From positions 335,640 through 399,639 of the forward strand of contig NWBM01000002.1 of assembly GCA_002633185.1 (NCBI GenBank): a DNA stretch of 64,000 bases, in the 5' to 3' direction. This document shows, piece after piece, positions 20,534 through 31,312 of the stretch. The notes beneath the pieces were generated by a model that was not told the origin of the DNA, searched no databases, and was given only the letters and a program-made list of their open reading frames with translations. The DNA comes from Lachnospiraceae bacterium Phil5 (GTDB lineage: Bacteria > Bacillota > Clostridia > TANB77 > CAG-508). Position numbers and translations under genes: made by a program. The number at the start of each line of letters is the position of its first letter. Position 1 is the stretch's first letter.

Positions 20534-22732
20534 TTATTTTTTCTTTTTTAAAGATATTATACTATATCCCCCAAATGACATAACTGTTATCACATTAAAT
20601 ACTGTATAATCATTTGATCCTGTCTTTGGTAATTCTTTTGCTTGTTTGTATACTATTTTTTCTACTGGTTTTTCTACTATTTTTTCTACTTCTACAAGCT
20701 TTTCTTTTTCTACTGGAACTTCTACAACTTTCTCCACTTCAACTATTTTTTCTTTTTCAATTGGTACCTCTACCACCTTTTCAACTTCTTTTATTTTTTC
20801 TACCTCTACTGGCACTTCAACTATCTTTTCTACCTCTACTGGTATCTCAACAGTTTTCTCAACTTCAACAGGTACCTCTACTATCTTTTCAACTTCTACA
20901 GGTACTTCAACCTCCTTTTCAATTATTCTATCAACATAAACAACGTAAATCTTCTTGTTTTTTACTGTAATCTCTGTTGTTTGATTGTTTTTTACAACAA
21001 TGTTATAACTTTCATCTTGCAACGCATATCCATCTTTTGCTTTTGTTTCTTTTAATACATATTTTCCTTCTACTATGTCTCTAAATAAAACTTCGCCTTT
21101 TTCATCTGTTACACCATTAGTAACAACTTCTCCTTTTTCATTTCTTAATTCAAATTTAACATTTGATAGTAATTCTTTTGGATTATCATAGTCAACTTTT
21201 ATTACTTTTATATTTCCTTTTTTCTTTACATTCTCAAGTTTTACTTTTGTTGTTTCACCCGCTTCTACTTTTACATCAACATTTTCCTGTAATAATATGT
21301 AATTGCTCAAAGTTTCTACTTCTTGGATTTTGTATTTTCCAATTTTTAAATTACTGAAATTTACAATTCCCTGTGCATTTGTAATACCTTCAGCAACTTT
21401 ATTTCCAGACTCATCTAATAGTCTTATTTTAACGTTTTGTAACTTTATTTTATTATTATCTTTGTCACATTTCTCAATAGTAATATTTCCTGTTTTAAAT
21501 TCATTTTTTATTTTAACTTCTTGTGTTTCACCATATTGCAAATTTACTGTAATCTCTTTATTTATCGGTTGGTAATTTGCTAATGCTTCAACCTCATTAA
21601 TTTTTACAGTTCCTGGATATAAATTTGAAATTTCAATTTTTCCATTTTCATTTGTTGTATATGTATTTGTAACATTACTACTATTAGTTATTTTAAATTT
21701 TACTCCTTTTAAAGGTTTGCCTGTTTCGCTATCTGTTTTAATAATAACAAGCTTTGATTTATTTGTTATTACATTAACTTCTGCACTAGCATACATATCT
21801 GAATATTCTTCACTGCATAATGCATAGTCTTGAAATCCTGAAACTTCACTTTCTCCATAGTAAATTGGATAATTTTTCTGTAATGCTTTCACTGTGATTT
21901 TTCCACTTATATCTTTACTTATCTGATTTTTAGGTATCATAATTTTAAAATTTTCTCCACCTGTAAAACTTGTTTTTTTATTTCCTTTTGTATCTGCAAC
22001 ATATGCACCTGTTGGTAGATTTTCAATTTTTTCTACTGTATATTCTGAAACGTTTGAGCTCGAAACAATTTTAAATGTTTGTGAATAATAATTATCATTT
22101 TCTTTTATAAAACCTGTTGTATTTTGTATTGATAAATTTAACAAGTCTTTTCTGGTTTCTTTTCCATTTAATCCTATATCAATTAATGAATACATTGCAG
22201 TTAAAGTTTTCTGACCTCTTCTTTGTACATCTGTAAAATTTTCTCCGTTTATTGCAAATTGTCCAACAGAATATAATTGTTTTGCCTGATCTAAAGTATA
22301 TCCTCTAAGCACACTATTTACAGCTTGCATTGTAGCAAAATAAGCATCATCAACTGTTTCAACACCTAATTCCTGTAAAGTTTTATTTGGATATCCATTT
22401 TTTAGAATTCTCCAAATTCTGTCATCATTTACTATTTCTTTTATTTTTACATTATATGTATCTTTTTCACCAAATACATAACCAACTCCTGGAGCTCCTG
22501 GACTTAAACAATATGCAACATATTTTTTTCCATTTGTATCTGTGTAATATGTTGTGTTATATGTTAAATAAATCCAATTAGACCCATTCCACTTTTGTAC
22601 ACAATAATAACCAAGTGGTCCTCTTTCAAGTGTTTTGCTTTCTCCTATTTTTGCAGCATTTACATTATTGCCTATTAATAAAATTTGAACTGCTACCGCT
22701 AAAACTGCAAATATTCTTTTTATTAATTTCAT
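20534..22732 (-). CDS. LPXTG-anchored adhesin with TQXA-like domain and Cna-B repeats
   Basis: Signal peptide, YCLSPGAPG, VNSVLRGY, three SpaA/Cna-B domains, (EVPVEVEKIV)n stalk, LPKTG-TM-KKKK. Confidence 0.92.
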   Translation of the reverse strand: MKLIKRIFAVLAVAVQILLIGNNVNAAKIGESKTLERGPLGYYCVQKWNGSNWIYLTYNTTYYTDTNGKKYVAYCLSPGAPGVGYVFGEKDTYNVKIKEIVNDDRIWRILKNGYPNKTLQELGVETVDDAYFATMQAVNSVLRGYTLDQAKQLYSVGQFAINGENFTDVQRRGQKTLTAMYSLIDIGLNGKETRKDLLNLSIQNTTGFIKENDNYYSQTFKIVSSSNVSEYTVEKIENLPTGAYVADTKGNKKTSFTGGENFKIMIPKNQISKDISGKITVKALQKNYPIYYGESEVSGFQDYALCSEEYSDMYASAEVNVITNKSKLVIIKTDSETGKPLKGVKFKITNSSNVTNTYTTNENGKIEISNLYPGTVKINEVEALANYQPINKEITVNLQYGETQEVKIKNEFKTGNITIEKCDKDNNKIKLQNVKIRLLDESGNKVAEGITNAQGIVNFSNLKIGKYKIQEVETLSNYILLQENVDVKVEAGETTKVKLENVKKKGNIKVIKVDYDNPKELLSNVKFELRNEKGEVVTNGVTDEKGEVLFRDIVEGKYVLKETKAKDGYALQDESYNIVVKNNQTTEITVKNKKIYVVYVDRIIEKEVEVPVEVEKIVEVPVEVEKTVEIPVEVEKIVEVPVEVEKIKEVEKVVEVPIEKEKIVEVEKVVEVPVEKEKLVEVEKIVEKPVEKIVYKQAKELPKTGSNDYTVFNVITVMSFGGYSIISLKKKK
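20640..20930. repeat. Low-complexity stalk repeat within adhesin gene
   Basis: Degenerate tandem units encoding E(I/V)PVEVEK(I/T)V / EKEKIVEVEKVV. Confidence 0.9.
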
Positions 22733-22782
22733 TAAATCAACATCCTTTCTTAACTTAAGTAATTTCTTGTTTTAAATTTATT

Positions 22783-23421
22783 TTATATTTCCACTCCTTT
22801 CACACATAGCCTGTAATTTGGCATTCCATTTATACAGGTTATTAATGTTATTGTATTTTTGTTTTCTAAATTAGTATTTGCTGTAACTGAACTCCAGTCA
22901 TAACTCGCAATTTTATATATTTTTTCAACCTTATATTTTTTACTTCCTAGCTTTGTTATGTATTGAATTTCATCATTTTCTTTCAATTTGTTTATATGTT
23001 CAAAAAAATGTGCATTTGTTCCACCATTATGAGATGCTAAAGAAACATTACCATTCCAATAGTCACTTTCTGTAAAATGTCCTATTGATGTTTTCATTAC
23101 TTCTTGCGATGTTCCTTCTTTTATTGGAGCTTCTATATTTAATTTTGGAATTCTTAAAATGCCTATTATTTCATCTTCAAGTAGAATATCCTCTTTTGTA
23201 ATATTTTCATTTTGTATTATTTCAGCTTCAATTTCATTGGTATCATTGCTAATTTCTTCAACCTTTTTATTATTAGCAATTTGAATTAACTGATGAGTTT
23301 GAGCTAAAAGTTGATTTGATTTTTTTCTATTTATAAATATTTTATAATTGTAAAATACTGCAGTACATATTGAAATGCTAAATGAAAGCAATATAAGTAA
23401 CGCAATAACTATCTTTTTCAA
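22783..23421 (-). CDS. Sortase, probably dedicated to the adjacent adhesin
   Basis: ILRIPKLNIEAPI, SLASHNGG, TLITC motifs. Confidence 0.88.
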   Translation of the reverse strand: MKKIVIALLILLSFSISICTAVFYNYKIFINRKKSNQLLAQTHQLIQIANNKKVEEISNDTNEIEAEIIQNENITKEDILLEDEIIGILRIPKLNIEAPIKEGTSQEVMKTSIGHFTESDYWNGNVSLASHNGGTNAHFFEHINKLKENDEIQYITKLGSKKYKVEKIYKIASYDWSSVTANTNLENKNTITLITCINGMPNYRLCVKGVEI

Positions 23422-23720
23422 TTGCCACCTCCTTGTTGTTTAACTTTTTTTTGGAAATTAAGAATTAATACAGAATTTATTAATCCTTTTTTCGAATAAA
23501 AATTTTGAATAAAAATCTATATATAAATTTTCGATAATTTGATTATAATTGGCAATATATAGAAAGTCAAGAAAAATCGTTCGACTTATTACGACAAAAC
23601 TATGTCAAATACTATTTATTCCAATGTTTTTAACTTATATAAAAACGCCAAATGCGAAGGAATTTCTCCCTTCGCATAATCAAAATTTGTCTTTTAAACT
23701 ATTATGCTTAAGTAAACAAT

Positions 23721-24953
23721 TTAAGCTTTTTTTCTTCTTAATATCCAGTTTTCTTCGCACTTAATTGGTAACATAATTTTCACGCATTGTCCGCTTCTAC
23801 CTGGATTTATAGTACTAATCTCTTCATCAGTTTCTTCATCCCATAATTTTGTAATTGTAAATTTATATGGTTCGATTTTATTTGGAATTAAAATTTCCAT
23901 TTCATCTCCAACTGTTAATTTGTTCTTAATTTCAACCAAAGATTTTTCTTCTTCATATTTTACTACTATTCCACCAAATTCATAATTTGGATTGTATTGT
24001 TTTCCTTCATATTCTTGGAAATCTTTGTTATTTCTATCATTAAAATAAAATGTAGTTAATCCACGTGTTTTTACTTTTTCTAATTCGTTCATATATTTAC
24101 TATAATCATAATTTTCAGGGTCAGCCATATAGTCATCAATTGCATTTCTGTATGCATTTACAACAGATGCTAAATAATATGAAGTTTTTAGCCTTCCTTC
24201 TATTTTTAAGCTATCTACACCCATTTCAATTATTTCAGGGATTTCTTTAATTAGACATAAATCTTTTGATGAAAATATATATGTTCCCTTATCATCGGCT
24301 TCTACTGGCATTAGGTTTCCAGGATTATTATTTTCTTCAACATAAACATTATATGCCCATCTGCAGCTTTGTGCACAATCTCCTAAATTTGCGCTTCTTC
24401 CAGCTAGGAAATCGCTTAAAAAACATCTTCCAGAATATCCAAAGCATATTGCTCCATGGACAAATATTTCTGTTTCTAAGTCTTCAGGTGTATTGTTTAT
24501 TATTTCTTTTATCTGTTCTTTATTCAATTCTCTTGCTAAAATTACTCTTTCTGCTCCATTTTTGTACCAGAAATTTGCAGTATGGCTACTTACTATATTG
24601 GCTTGTGTGCTTATATGTATCGAAATATTTGGTGCAACTTCTTTTATCGCTTCAACCACACCTCCATCTGCTACAATTACTGCATCAACTTGTAAATCTG
24701 ATAACATTTTTGCTTGTTTTTTTATTTCTTCATAGCTTGTGTCCCATGCATAGATATTTATTGTTGTATAAACTTTCTTTCCAATTGAATGTGCATATTT
24801 TATTGTTTTTTCCAAATCATCATTTTGCATTTCTGCTCTTGTTCTTAATGATAATTCTGATGTTCCAGCATATATTGCATCTGCTCCATAAAGAAATGCT
24901 ACTTTTGCTTTTTCAAATGATCCAGCTGGTGCTAATAATTCAGGCTTTTTCAT
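23721..24953 (-). CDS. Peptidase U32 family protein
   Basis: ELLAPAGSFEKAKVAFLYGADAIY, FVHGAICFGYSGRCFLSDFLAGRSANLGDCAQSCRW. Confidence 0.93.
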   Translation of the reverse strand: MKKPELLAPAGSFEKAKVAFLYGADAIYAGTSELSLRTRAEMQNDDLEKTIKYAHSIGKKVYTTINIYAWDTSYEEIKKQAKMLSDLQVDAVIVADGGVVEAIKEVAPNISIHISTQANIVSSHTANFWYKNGAERVILARELNKEQIKEIINNTPEDLETEIFVHGAICFGYSGRCFLSDFLAGRSANLGDCAQSCRWAYNVYVEENNNPGNLMPVEADDKGTYIFSSKDLCLIKEIPEIIEMGVDSLKIEGRLKTSYYLASVVNAYRNAIDDYMADPENYDYSKYMNELEKVKTRGLTTFYFNDRNNKDFQEYEGKQYNPNYEFGGIVVKYEEEKSLVEIKNKLTVGDEMEILIPNKIEPYKFTITKLWDEETDEEISTINPGRSGQCVKIMLPIKCEENWILRRKKA

Positions 24954-25126
24954 TCTTTTTTCTTCCTTTCATTTTTTATTTATTTTTACAATTATCTACA
25001 TTTTAAAAATCATTTTCTATTATATCACTTTACATAAATTTAGTAAAGGCATTTTTTATATCTTTACATTTTTTGTTTGTTCATATATAATTAGAAAAAA
25101 TACTAATCGGAGGAACTATTTTACTA

Positions 25127-25708
25127 ATGAAAACTAAAGAATTGAAAAATAATAAATCGTTTATATTACGTGTTTTCAACAGACTTATGCCATATATTTT
25201 TTTGTTTTTTATTTTTGCATTTTTAGGCTGGATATCTGAAACTATATTCTGCTTTGTTACAGCAGGTGAAACTGCAAAAAGAGGATTTTTATATGGTCCT
25301 ATTTGCCCAATATATGGCTATGGTGGATTAATTTTAATGCTTTATTTTTTTAAAAACTATTCTAAGCCTAAAAACTATTTTAAATTATTTTTCTTGTTTA
25401 TACTCATCTTCTCTCTTTTTGAATATTTTGTTGGATTTACATTAGAAGCAATTTTTAGTGAAAGATGGTGGGACTATTCAGACAATGCATATAATATAAA
25501 TGGTAGAATTACAATACTTAACTCATTCCTATGGGGTGTTGCGACTGTTATATTTGCCAAATTTATATACCCACTAACTAGATGGTTTAAAGATAAATTA
25601 TTACCTAGAATTCCATATGTTGTTCAAATTACTATTGCAATAGTTTTATTAACAATATATGCTTCAGATTCATTACTATCTTGTATAAGATATTTGTATT
25701 GGAAATAA
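25127..25708 (+). CDS. Putative ABC-transporter type IV-like membrane protein
   Basis: FLGWISETIFC, RGFLYGPICPIYGYGGL, ERWWDYSD. Confidence 0.75.
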   Translation: MKTKELKNNKSFILRVFNRLMPYIFLFFIFAFLGWISETIFCFVTAGETAKRGFLYGPICPIYGYGGLILMLYFFKNYSKPKNYFKLFFLFILIFSLFEYFVGFTLEAIFSERWWDYSDNAYNINGRITILNSFLWGVATVIFAKFIYPLTRWFKDKLLPRIPYVVQITIAIVLLTIYASDSLLSCIRYLYWK

Positions 25709-25716
25709 ATTTTTAA

Positions 25717-25747
25717 TAGATTTTTAAGGAAAATTTCAAAAAATCTA
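25717..25747. terminator. Palindrome overlapping minus-strand TAG stop
   Basis: tagattttt ... aaaaaatcta. Confidence 0.5.
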
Positions 25748-26332
25748 CAGCTTATAGCTTACTGCAAGTCCATCACCAACTTCAAGTATTTCTGTTTTCA
25801 AATTCGCATCTTCATTAACTCTTGCAATATATTCTCTTAAATTTCTAACTGCGGTACGCTGTTTGTGTTTATTATAGTCACTCATTACATAGCCTTTATA
25901 TAAAACATTATCTGCAATTATTACCCCTTTATCATTCAACATTCTAAGCGCTTGTTCTAAGAAAAATGGGTATTTTCCTTTTGCAGCATCTATAAATACT
26001 ACATCATATTTATCATCTAGGATTGGTAAAATTTCTACCGCATCTCCTTCATATAGATGTATTTTATCTTGCACTCCCACTTTTACAAAATTTTCTTTTG
26101 CTTCTGCTATCCTTTCTTCTTCTCTTTCTATTGTATCAATTTTCCCGCCTTCTTCTAAATATTCCGAAAAGCACATTGCTGAATAACCTACAGCTGCTCC
26201 AATTTCTAATATTTTCTTTGGTTTCTTTTTCTTTAATATTTCTGAAATTACTTCTAACGTATCATCCATTATTATTGGAATATGATTTTTTAATGCATTT
26301 TCTTTTATTTTTAATAATTCTACTTCGTTCAA
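25745..26332 (-). CDS. SAM-dependent O-methyltransferase (TrmR/YrrM-like)
   Basis: KILEIGAAVGYSAMCF, YDVVFIDAAKGKYPFFLE, GVIIADNVLYKG. Confidence 0.9.
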   Translation of the reverse strand: MNEVELLKIKENALKNHIPIIMDDTLEVISEILKKKKPKKILEIGAAVGYSAMCFSEYLEEGGKIDTIEREEERIAEAKENFVKVGVQDKIHLYEGDAVEILPILDDKYDVVFIDAAKGKYPFFLEQALRMLNDKGVIIADNVLYKGYVMSDYNKHKQRTAVRNLREYIARVNEDANLKTEILEVGDGLAVSYKL

Positions 26333-26356
26333 TTTTTATCCTCCCCTTATGGATTT

Positions 26357-27124
26357 TCAGCTGATTTTTCTGGAAGATTTTTGGGAAGTGTCACCAAAAA
26401 TTTCTTTTAATTTTAAAATACCCCACATTCCAATAAATGGGCATGTCATTTGTACTAAGCAATTTAATGGAGTAAACAATTTTCCTGTACTATGATATAA
26501 GCCAGATAATGGAGTACCTGGAAAATCTTGTGAAATAAACATTAAATTACTTTCAAATCTTGTATTAAGTACATATGCTGGAATGCATAACACTAAAACT
26601 AGTGTAGCATAATACTTTATATCCCAGAAACTTAATTCTATATATTTGTATTTGTTTACAATTATTCCTAAATAAATCATTGTTCCGTGAAAAAAGAAAC
26701 TGTGTAAGCTTATAAAATGCAACATTGGGTAATCTGGTAATGAAGTTGATGGATATATTATAAATATTACACCAGCTACTATTGCACCAGTTGCTAAAAA
26801 TACATCCCCCATTCTTTTAAACATCCCTTTTCCGAATGAACTTAAAAGCCCTGAATATAATAATAAGCTGCAATAATATAAAGGAACTATTTTATTTATT
26901 TCTCTTCCCCTACCAATTGAAATTATAAATAAAGTTTTTAATATTTCTAAAATCCATATAATAATAGTACTTTTTCTTATTATTTTTTTCACATCATCTT
27001 GATTTGATACTTTTGTGAATTTTACAGCGACAAAAATTAGTGCAATAGTACACAAAAACAAAATCAAATGTTTTTCATTATAAACACCACATGGTTCATA
27101 TTCTCCAGGTTTTGATAAAAACAT
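26357..27124 (-). CDS. TIGR02206/YwaF-like integral membrane protein
   Basis: Multi-TM; PLYYCSLLLYSG, FHGTMIYLG. Confidence 0.65.
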   Translation of the reverse strand: MFLSKPGEYEPCGVYNEKHLILFLCTIALIFVAVKFTKVSNQDDVKKIIRKSTIIIWILEILKTLFIISIGRGREINKIVPLYYCSLLLYSGLLSSFGKGMFKRMGDVFLATGAIVAGVIFIIYPSTSLPDYPMLHFISLHSFFFHGTMIYLGIIVNKYKYIELSFWDIKYYATLVLVLCIPAYVLNTRFESNLMFISQDFPGTPLSGLYHSTGKLFTPLNCLVQMTCPFIGMWGILKLKEIFGDTSQKSSRKIS

Positions 27125-27133
27125 GTTTATCTC

Positions 27134-27718
27134 CTACTCCTTATTTAATATTTTTAACAATTCTTTTAATGCGATAGCTCTATGTGATTTTTTATTTTTC
27201 TCTTCTGGCAACATTTCTGCACTGGTTATTGTTTCTCCATTTGGAATGAATATTGGATCATATCCAAATCCATTTTCTCCTCTTGACTCTGTTGCAAGTT
27301 TTCCGTTCCAATATCCTTCTGCGAATTGTTCTTTTCCGTTTTCGTCTATATAACATATGCAACATACAAATCTTGCATTCCTTTTACTTTCTTCAACACC
27401 TTCTAGTTGTTTTAACACATAGTTTGTTCTTTCTTCATCTGAACCTAAGTTCATATATCTTGCTGAATATATTCCTGGTGCACCATTTAAGTATTCTACT
27501 TCTATTCCGCTATCGTCTGCTAGCACTTGTTTATGTGTTAATTTATATATTGCTCTTGCTTTTAGCTCTGAATTTTCTCTAAATGATGTTCCTGTTTCTT
27601 CTACTTCTATATTTATTCCTGCTTCTTTTTGTGAAATTACGTTGTAACCTAATGGTTCTAATATTTTTTTGAATTCTTTTATTTTTCCGGGATTGTTGCT
27701 TGCTATTATGATATCCAT
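27134..27718 (-). CDS. rdgB: Non-canonical purine NTP pyrophosphatase (RdgB/HAM1)
   Basis: IIIASNNPGKIKEFK, VLADDSGIEVEYLNGAPGIYSARY, FGYDPIFIPNGET. Confidence 0.96.
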   Translation of the reverse strand: MDIIIASNNPGKIKEFKKILEPLGYNVISQKEAGINIEVEETGTSFRENSELKARAIYKLTHKQVLADDSGIEVEYLNGAPGIYSARYMNLGSDEERTNYVLKQLEGVEESKRNARFVCCICYIDENGKEQFAEGYWNGKLATESRGENGFGYDPIFIPNGETITSAEMLPEEKNKKSHRAIALKELLKILNKE

Positions 27719-27919
27719 TTTTTCCTCCTAAAAATTAAATCTTTAATTATTATACACGAATATTGGATTTTATTCTATATTTTTTGAAGATTTTTTATAA
27801 TTTTTGTCAAATTATGACGAACGAAGTACCCTTGATACATCTTGTTTTGAACCATATTCTGTTATATAATATACACATCCTTTTCATAAAGGAACTCTTT
27901 TATGGAAGGAGGTGAATTT

Positions 27920-28009
27920 ATGTCATCCTTTGACTTAATTTGGAGATTAATCATTTTATTATTATCAAAAAATAGTAATAAAACAGATGAAACTTCAAAA
28001 GAAGATTAG
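27920..28009 (+). CDS. 29-aa small protein MSSFDLIWRLIILLLSKNSNKTDETSKED
   Basis: RBS aaggaggtga 6-7 nt upstream; upstream TTGTTT-N17-TATAAT; followed by two strong hairpins. Confidence 0.6.
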   Translation: MSSFDLIWRLIILLLSKNSNKTDETSKED

Positions 28010-28022
28010 TACATAACTAATC

Positions 28023-28049
28023 AAAGAGCAGCCTAGCCAACTGCTCTTT
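28023..28049 (+). terminator. Hairpin 1 after small ORF
   Basis: aaagagcag-cctagccaa-ctgctcttt. Confidence 0.8.
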
Positions 28050-28056
28050 TTATATG

Positions 28057-28089
28057 AAAAAGAGATATGTAGCCAACATATCTCTTTTT
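28057..28089 (+). terminator. Hairpin 2 after small ORF
   Basis: aaaaagagatatgt-agcca-acatatctcttttt. Confidence 0.85.
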
Positions 28090-28211
28090 CGTGAACTTAT
28101 GTCATTCTTTTGATTTTTTCGCTTTCGCTAATGTAATTATAACATCTATTACATTATATGTCAAACAAATTCAAATTATTCCTAATCAAACTTCTCGACA
28201 TATTTCGACAA

Positions 28212-30035
28212 TTATTGTGCAGCATTTCTTCTTGCTTCTCTTTCTCTTGTCTTACTATCTAAAATAACTTTTCTTAATCTAATATTTAAAGGAGTAACCT
28301 CAACTAACTCATCTTCACCAATAAATTCAATAGCTTTTTCTAGTGAGAATTGAAGTGGTGGTACTAAACGAAGTGCATCATCAGAACCTGAAGCTCTTGT
28401 GTTTGTTAAATGTTTTTCTTTACATACATTTATTGCTATATCTTCGTTTCTTGAGTTGATTCCAACAATCATACCTTCATATACTTCAACACCAGCACCT
28501 ATTAATAATTCTCCTCTTTCTTGAGCATTATATAATCCATAAGTTACTGATGTACCAGGTTCAAATGCAACTAAAACACCTCTTGTTCTAGACATTATTT
28601 CACCTTTATATGGTTCATATCCTTCAAACATACTATTCATTGTTCCAACACCTTTTGTATCTGTTAAGAACTCTGTTCTATATCCAATTATACCTCTTGC
28701 TGGAATTTTGAATTCTATTTTTGTATGTCCCATTTCAGCTGGTTCCATATTTATCATTTCAGCTTTACGTCTTCCTAATTTTTCGATAACTGTACCAATT
28801 GAATCGTCTGGAACATTAACAACTAATCTTTCCATTGGTTCGCATTTTACACCATCAATCTCTTTGAAAATAACTTTTGGACGAGAAACTAATAATTCAA
28901 ATCCCTCTCTTCTCATTGTTTCAATTAATACTGATAAATGTAATTCACCACGTCCGCATACCTCAAAGCTATCTGCTGAATCTGTTTCTTTAACACGTAG
29001 GCTTACGTTTCTTTCTAGTTCTTTAAATAATCTATCTCTAATGTGTCTTGATGTAATATATTGACCTTCTTTTCCTGCAAGTGGTCCATTATTTACACTA
29101 AATGTCATAGAAACTGTTGGTTCATCAATATCTACAAATGGAATTTTTTCTGGGTTGTTTATATCACAAATTGTGTCTCCAATATTGATGTCTGCAATTC
29201 CTGATAACGCAACTATATCTCCTGCTTGAACCTCTTCAACCTCAACTCTTTTTAATCCAACATATGTAAATAATTTAGCTATTTTACCTTGTATAACTTT
29301 ATCATCTTGTTTGCATATTGCAATTGACATACCATTTTTTACTGTTCCTCTTTCAATTCTACCAACAGCAATTCTTCCAAGATAATCATCATAATCTATA
29401 TTAGAAACTAATAATTGAGCTGGACCTTCTATTTCACAATCTGGTGCTTTTATTGTATTAATGATTGTATCAAATATGCAATGAACATTATCAGATTCAT
29501 CTTCTAAGTTCATTTTTGCTATACCATTTTTAGCTGATGCATAAATTACTGGAAAATCTAGTTGATCATCGTTAGCATTTAATTCAATAAATAACTCAAT
29601 AACTTGATCCACAACTTTTAATGGATTTGCACCTGGTCTATCTATTTTATTAATTACAACTATTGGTTTTAAGTTTAATGCTAAAGATTTCTTTAAAACT
29701 TCTCTTGTTTGAGGCATTGGTCCTTCAAAAGCATCAACCAATAATAAAACACCATCAACAGTTTTCAAAACTCTTTCAACTTCTCCACCGAAGTCAGCAT
29801 GTCCTGGTGTATCTACAATGTTTATTTTTACACCATTATACATAACTGATGTGTTTTTTGATAATATTGTAATTCCTCTTTCTTTTTCCAAGTCATTTGA
29901 ATCCATTACTCTTTCAGCAACTTGTTCATTCTCTCTAAAGATATGACTTTGTTTTAATAATGCATCAACCAAAGTTGTTTTACCATGGTCAACGTGCGCA
30001 ATTATGGCAATATTTCTAATATTTTCGTTTTTCAT
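28212..30035 (-). CDS. typA: Ribosome-associated GTPase TypA/BipA
   Basis: [34 protein letters not shown]-terminal TypA domain. Confidence 0.97.
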   Translation of the reverse strand: MKNENIRNIAIIAHVDHGKTTLVDALLKQSHIFRENEQVAERVMDSNDLEKERGITILSKNTSVMYNGVKINIVDTPGHADFGGEVERVLKTVDGVLLLVDAFEGPMPQTREVLKKSLALNLKPIVVINKIDRPGANPLKVVDQVIELFIELNANDDQLDFPVIYASAKNGIAKMNLEDESDNVHCIFDTIINTIKAPDCEIEGPAQLLVSNIDYDDYLGRIAVGRIERGTVKNGMSIAICKQDDKVIQGKIAKLFTYVGLKRVEVEEVQAGDIVALSGIADINIGDTICDINNPEKIPFVDIDEPTVSMTFSVNNGPLAGKEGQYITSRHIRDRLFKELERNVSLRVKETDSADSFEVCGRGELHLSVLIETMRREGFELLVSRPKVIFKEIDGVKCEPMERLVVNVPDDSIGTVIEKLGRRKAEMINMEPAEMGHTKIEFKIPARGIIGYRTEFLTDTKGVGTMNSMFEGYEPYKGEIMSRTRGVLVAFEPGTSVTYGLYNAQERGELLIGAGVEVYEGMIVGINSRNEDIAINVCKEKHLTNTRASGSDDALRLVPPLQFSLEKAIEFIGEDELVEVTPLNIRLRKVILDSKTREREARRNAAQ

Positions 30036-30039
30036 TTTT

Positions 30040-31221
30040 CTACTCCTTTTTTAATTTCTCCTCCAAAATATCTCCTATAGAAGCTTTTCCTTCTTCTACT
30101 TCGGTTTTTATTATTTCATTTGCTTCTGAATCTATTGTTGCTCCAATTTCATCAGATGTTCCTTCTAATTCTTTTATTGATAATTCAACTTTTTTGTTTT
30201 CAATATCAATATTGATTATTTTTGCATTAACCTTTTGACCTACTTTTAGCACTTCATCAGGTTTTGCTATTCTTTTTTCACTTATTTGTGAAATATGAAC
30301 TAATCCTTCAATTCCTTTTTCAATTTTAACAAATGCTCCAAAAGGCATTAAATTCATAACTTTTACTTCTACTATATCATTAACATGATATTTTTCAGCA
30401 AATACTTCCCATGGATTAGGACCTTTTTTGTCATATTCAAGTTTTAGTCTTTTATTTTCTTTATCAAATTCTATAACTTTTACTTTAATCTCTTGTCCTA
30501 CTTTTAATATATCTTCAGGCTTTTTATTTCTTTCCCATGTCATTCCAGATATATGTAATAATCCTTGAACTCCGTCTATATCAACAAATGCGCCATATGA
30601 GCTTAAGCTTGTTACTGTTCCTTTATACATTTTTCCAATCTCTACACTGCTCCAGAAAGCATTTTCTTTTGCTTGTTTCTCTTCATCATGTAGGATTTTT
30701 ATTGAACCAATGACTTTTCTATTTTCTTCATTGTATTCAATTACACGGAATGTAACCATTTTTCCCTTATAATCTTCTGGCTTCTCATCTCTTGGAATTG
30801 CTGATAATGAAAGTGGTATAAATATACGTATTCCTCTGTAATCTACTATTAAACCATTATCATTTACTGCTGTAACTTTTTCTGTAAATGTGCAATTGTT
30901 TTTTACTTTGCTTTCAAATTCTTGTTTGAAAATTTTTGCGTTTGCTTTTTTTGCAGATAGTAAAACATTTCCTAGTCCATCATTTAATTTTATAATATCA
31001 GCTGTTATTCTATCTCCAATTTTATACACCTTTGCTGGATCATCATCTTCATTGAATGAGAATTCAGTTCTTGGTATTATACCATCAGCTTTGTAACCTA
31101 AATCCACAAAAATTTCTCCTTGTGCAGTTATATTTATTATTTCACCAGTCACTGTTTGACCTACTCTAATTTCTTTTAATGTTTGATTTAATAATTCTTC
31201 AAAATTCATGTTATCCATCAT
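30040..31221 (-). CDS. S1 RNA-binding protein (RpsA-like)
   Basis: Four S1 domains, e.g. GTVTSLSSYGAFVDIDGVQGLLHISGM. Confidence 0.9.
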   Translation of the reverse strand: MMDNMNFEELLNQTLKEIRVGQTVTGEIINITAQGEIFVDLGYKADGIIPRTEFSFNEDDDPAKVYKIGDRITADIIKLNDGLGNVLLSAKKANAKIFKQEFESKVKNNCTFTEKVTAVNDNGLIVDYRGIRIFIPLSLSAIPRDEKPEDYKGKMVTFRVIEYNEENRKVIGSIKILHDEEKQAKENAFWSSVEIGKMYKGTVTSLSSYGAFVDIDGVQGLLHISGMTWERNKKPEDILKVGQEIKVKVIEFDKENKRLKLEYDKKGPNPWEVFAEKYHVNDIVEVKVMNLMPFGAFVKIEKGIEGLVHISQISEKRIAKPDEVLKVGQKVNAKIINIDIENKKVELSIKELEGTSDEIGATIDSEANEIIKTEVEEGKASIGDILEEKLKKE

Positions 31222-31312
31222 ATACTTACTTCCCTTCAATGTTAAACTCTTTATTGTTTTAAACTATAAATTTAACAGATGCTTAACAATTCAAAATTAT
31301 ATAATATTTTTA

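Noticed and set aside
20640-20930. Possible CRISPR or tandem-repeat array
   Set aside because: Units are short, degenerate and in-frame with the adhesin (EVPVEVEK stalk); no constant repeat plus unique spacers.
20614-21055. Several overlapping plus-strand ORFs opposite the adhesin gene
   Set aside because: Antisense of a low-complexity coding repeat; no RBS or recognisable domains.
24266-25006. 246-aa plus-strand ORF
   Set aside because: Leu/Phe-rich antisense of the U32 peptidase gene, a typical composition artefact.
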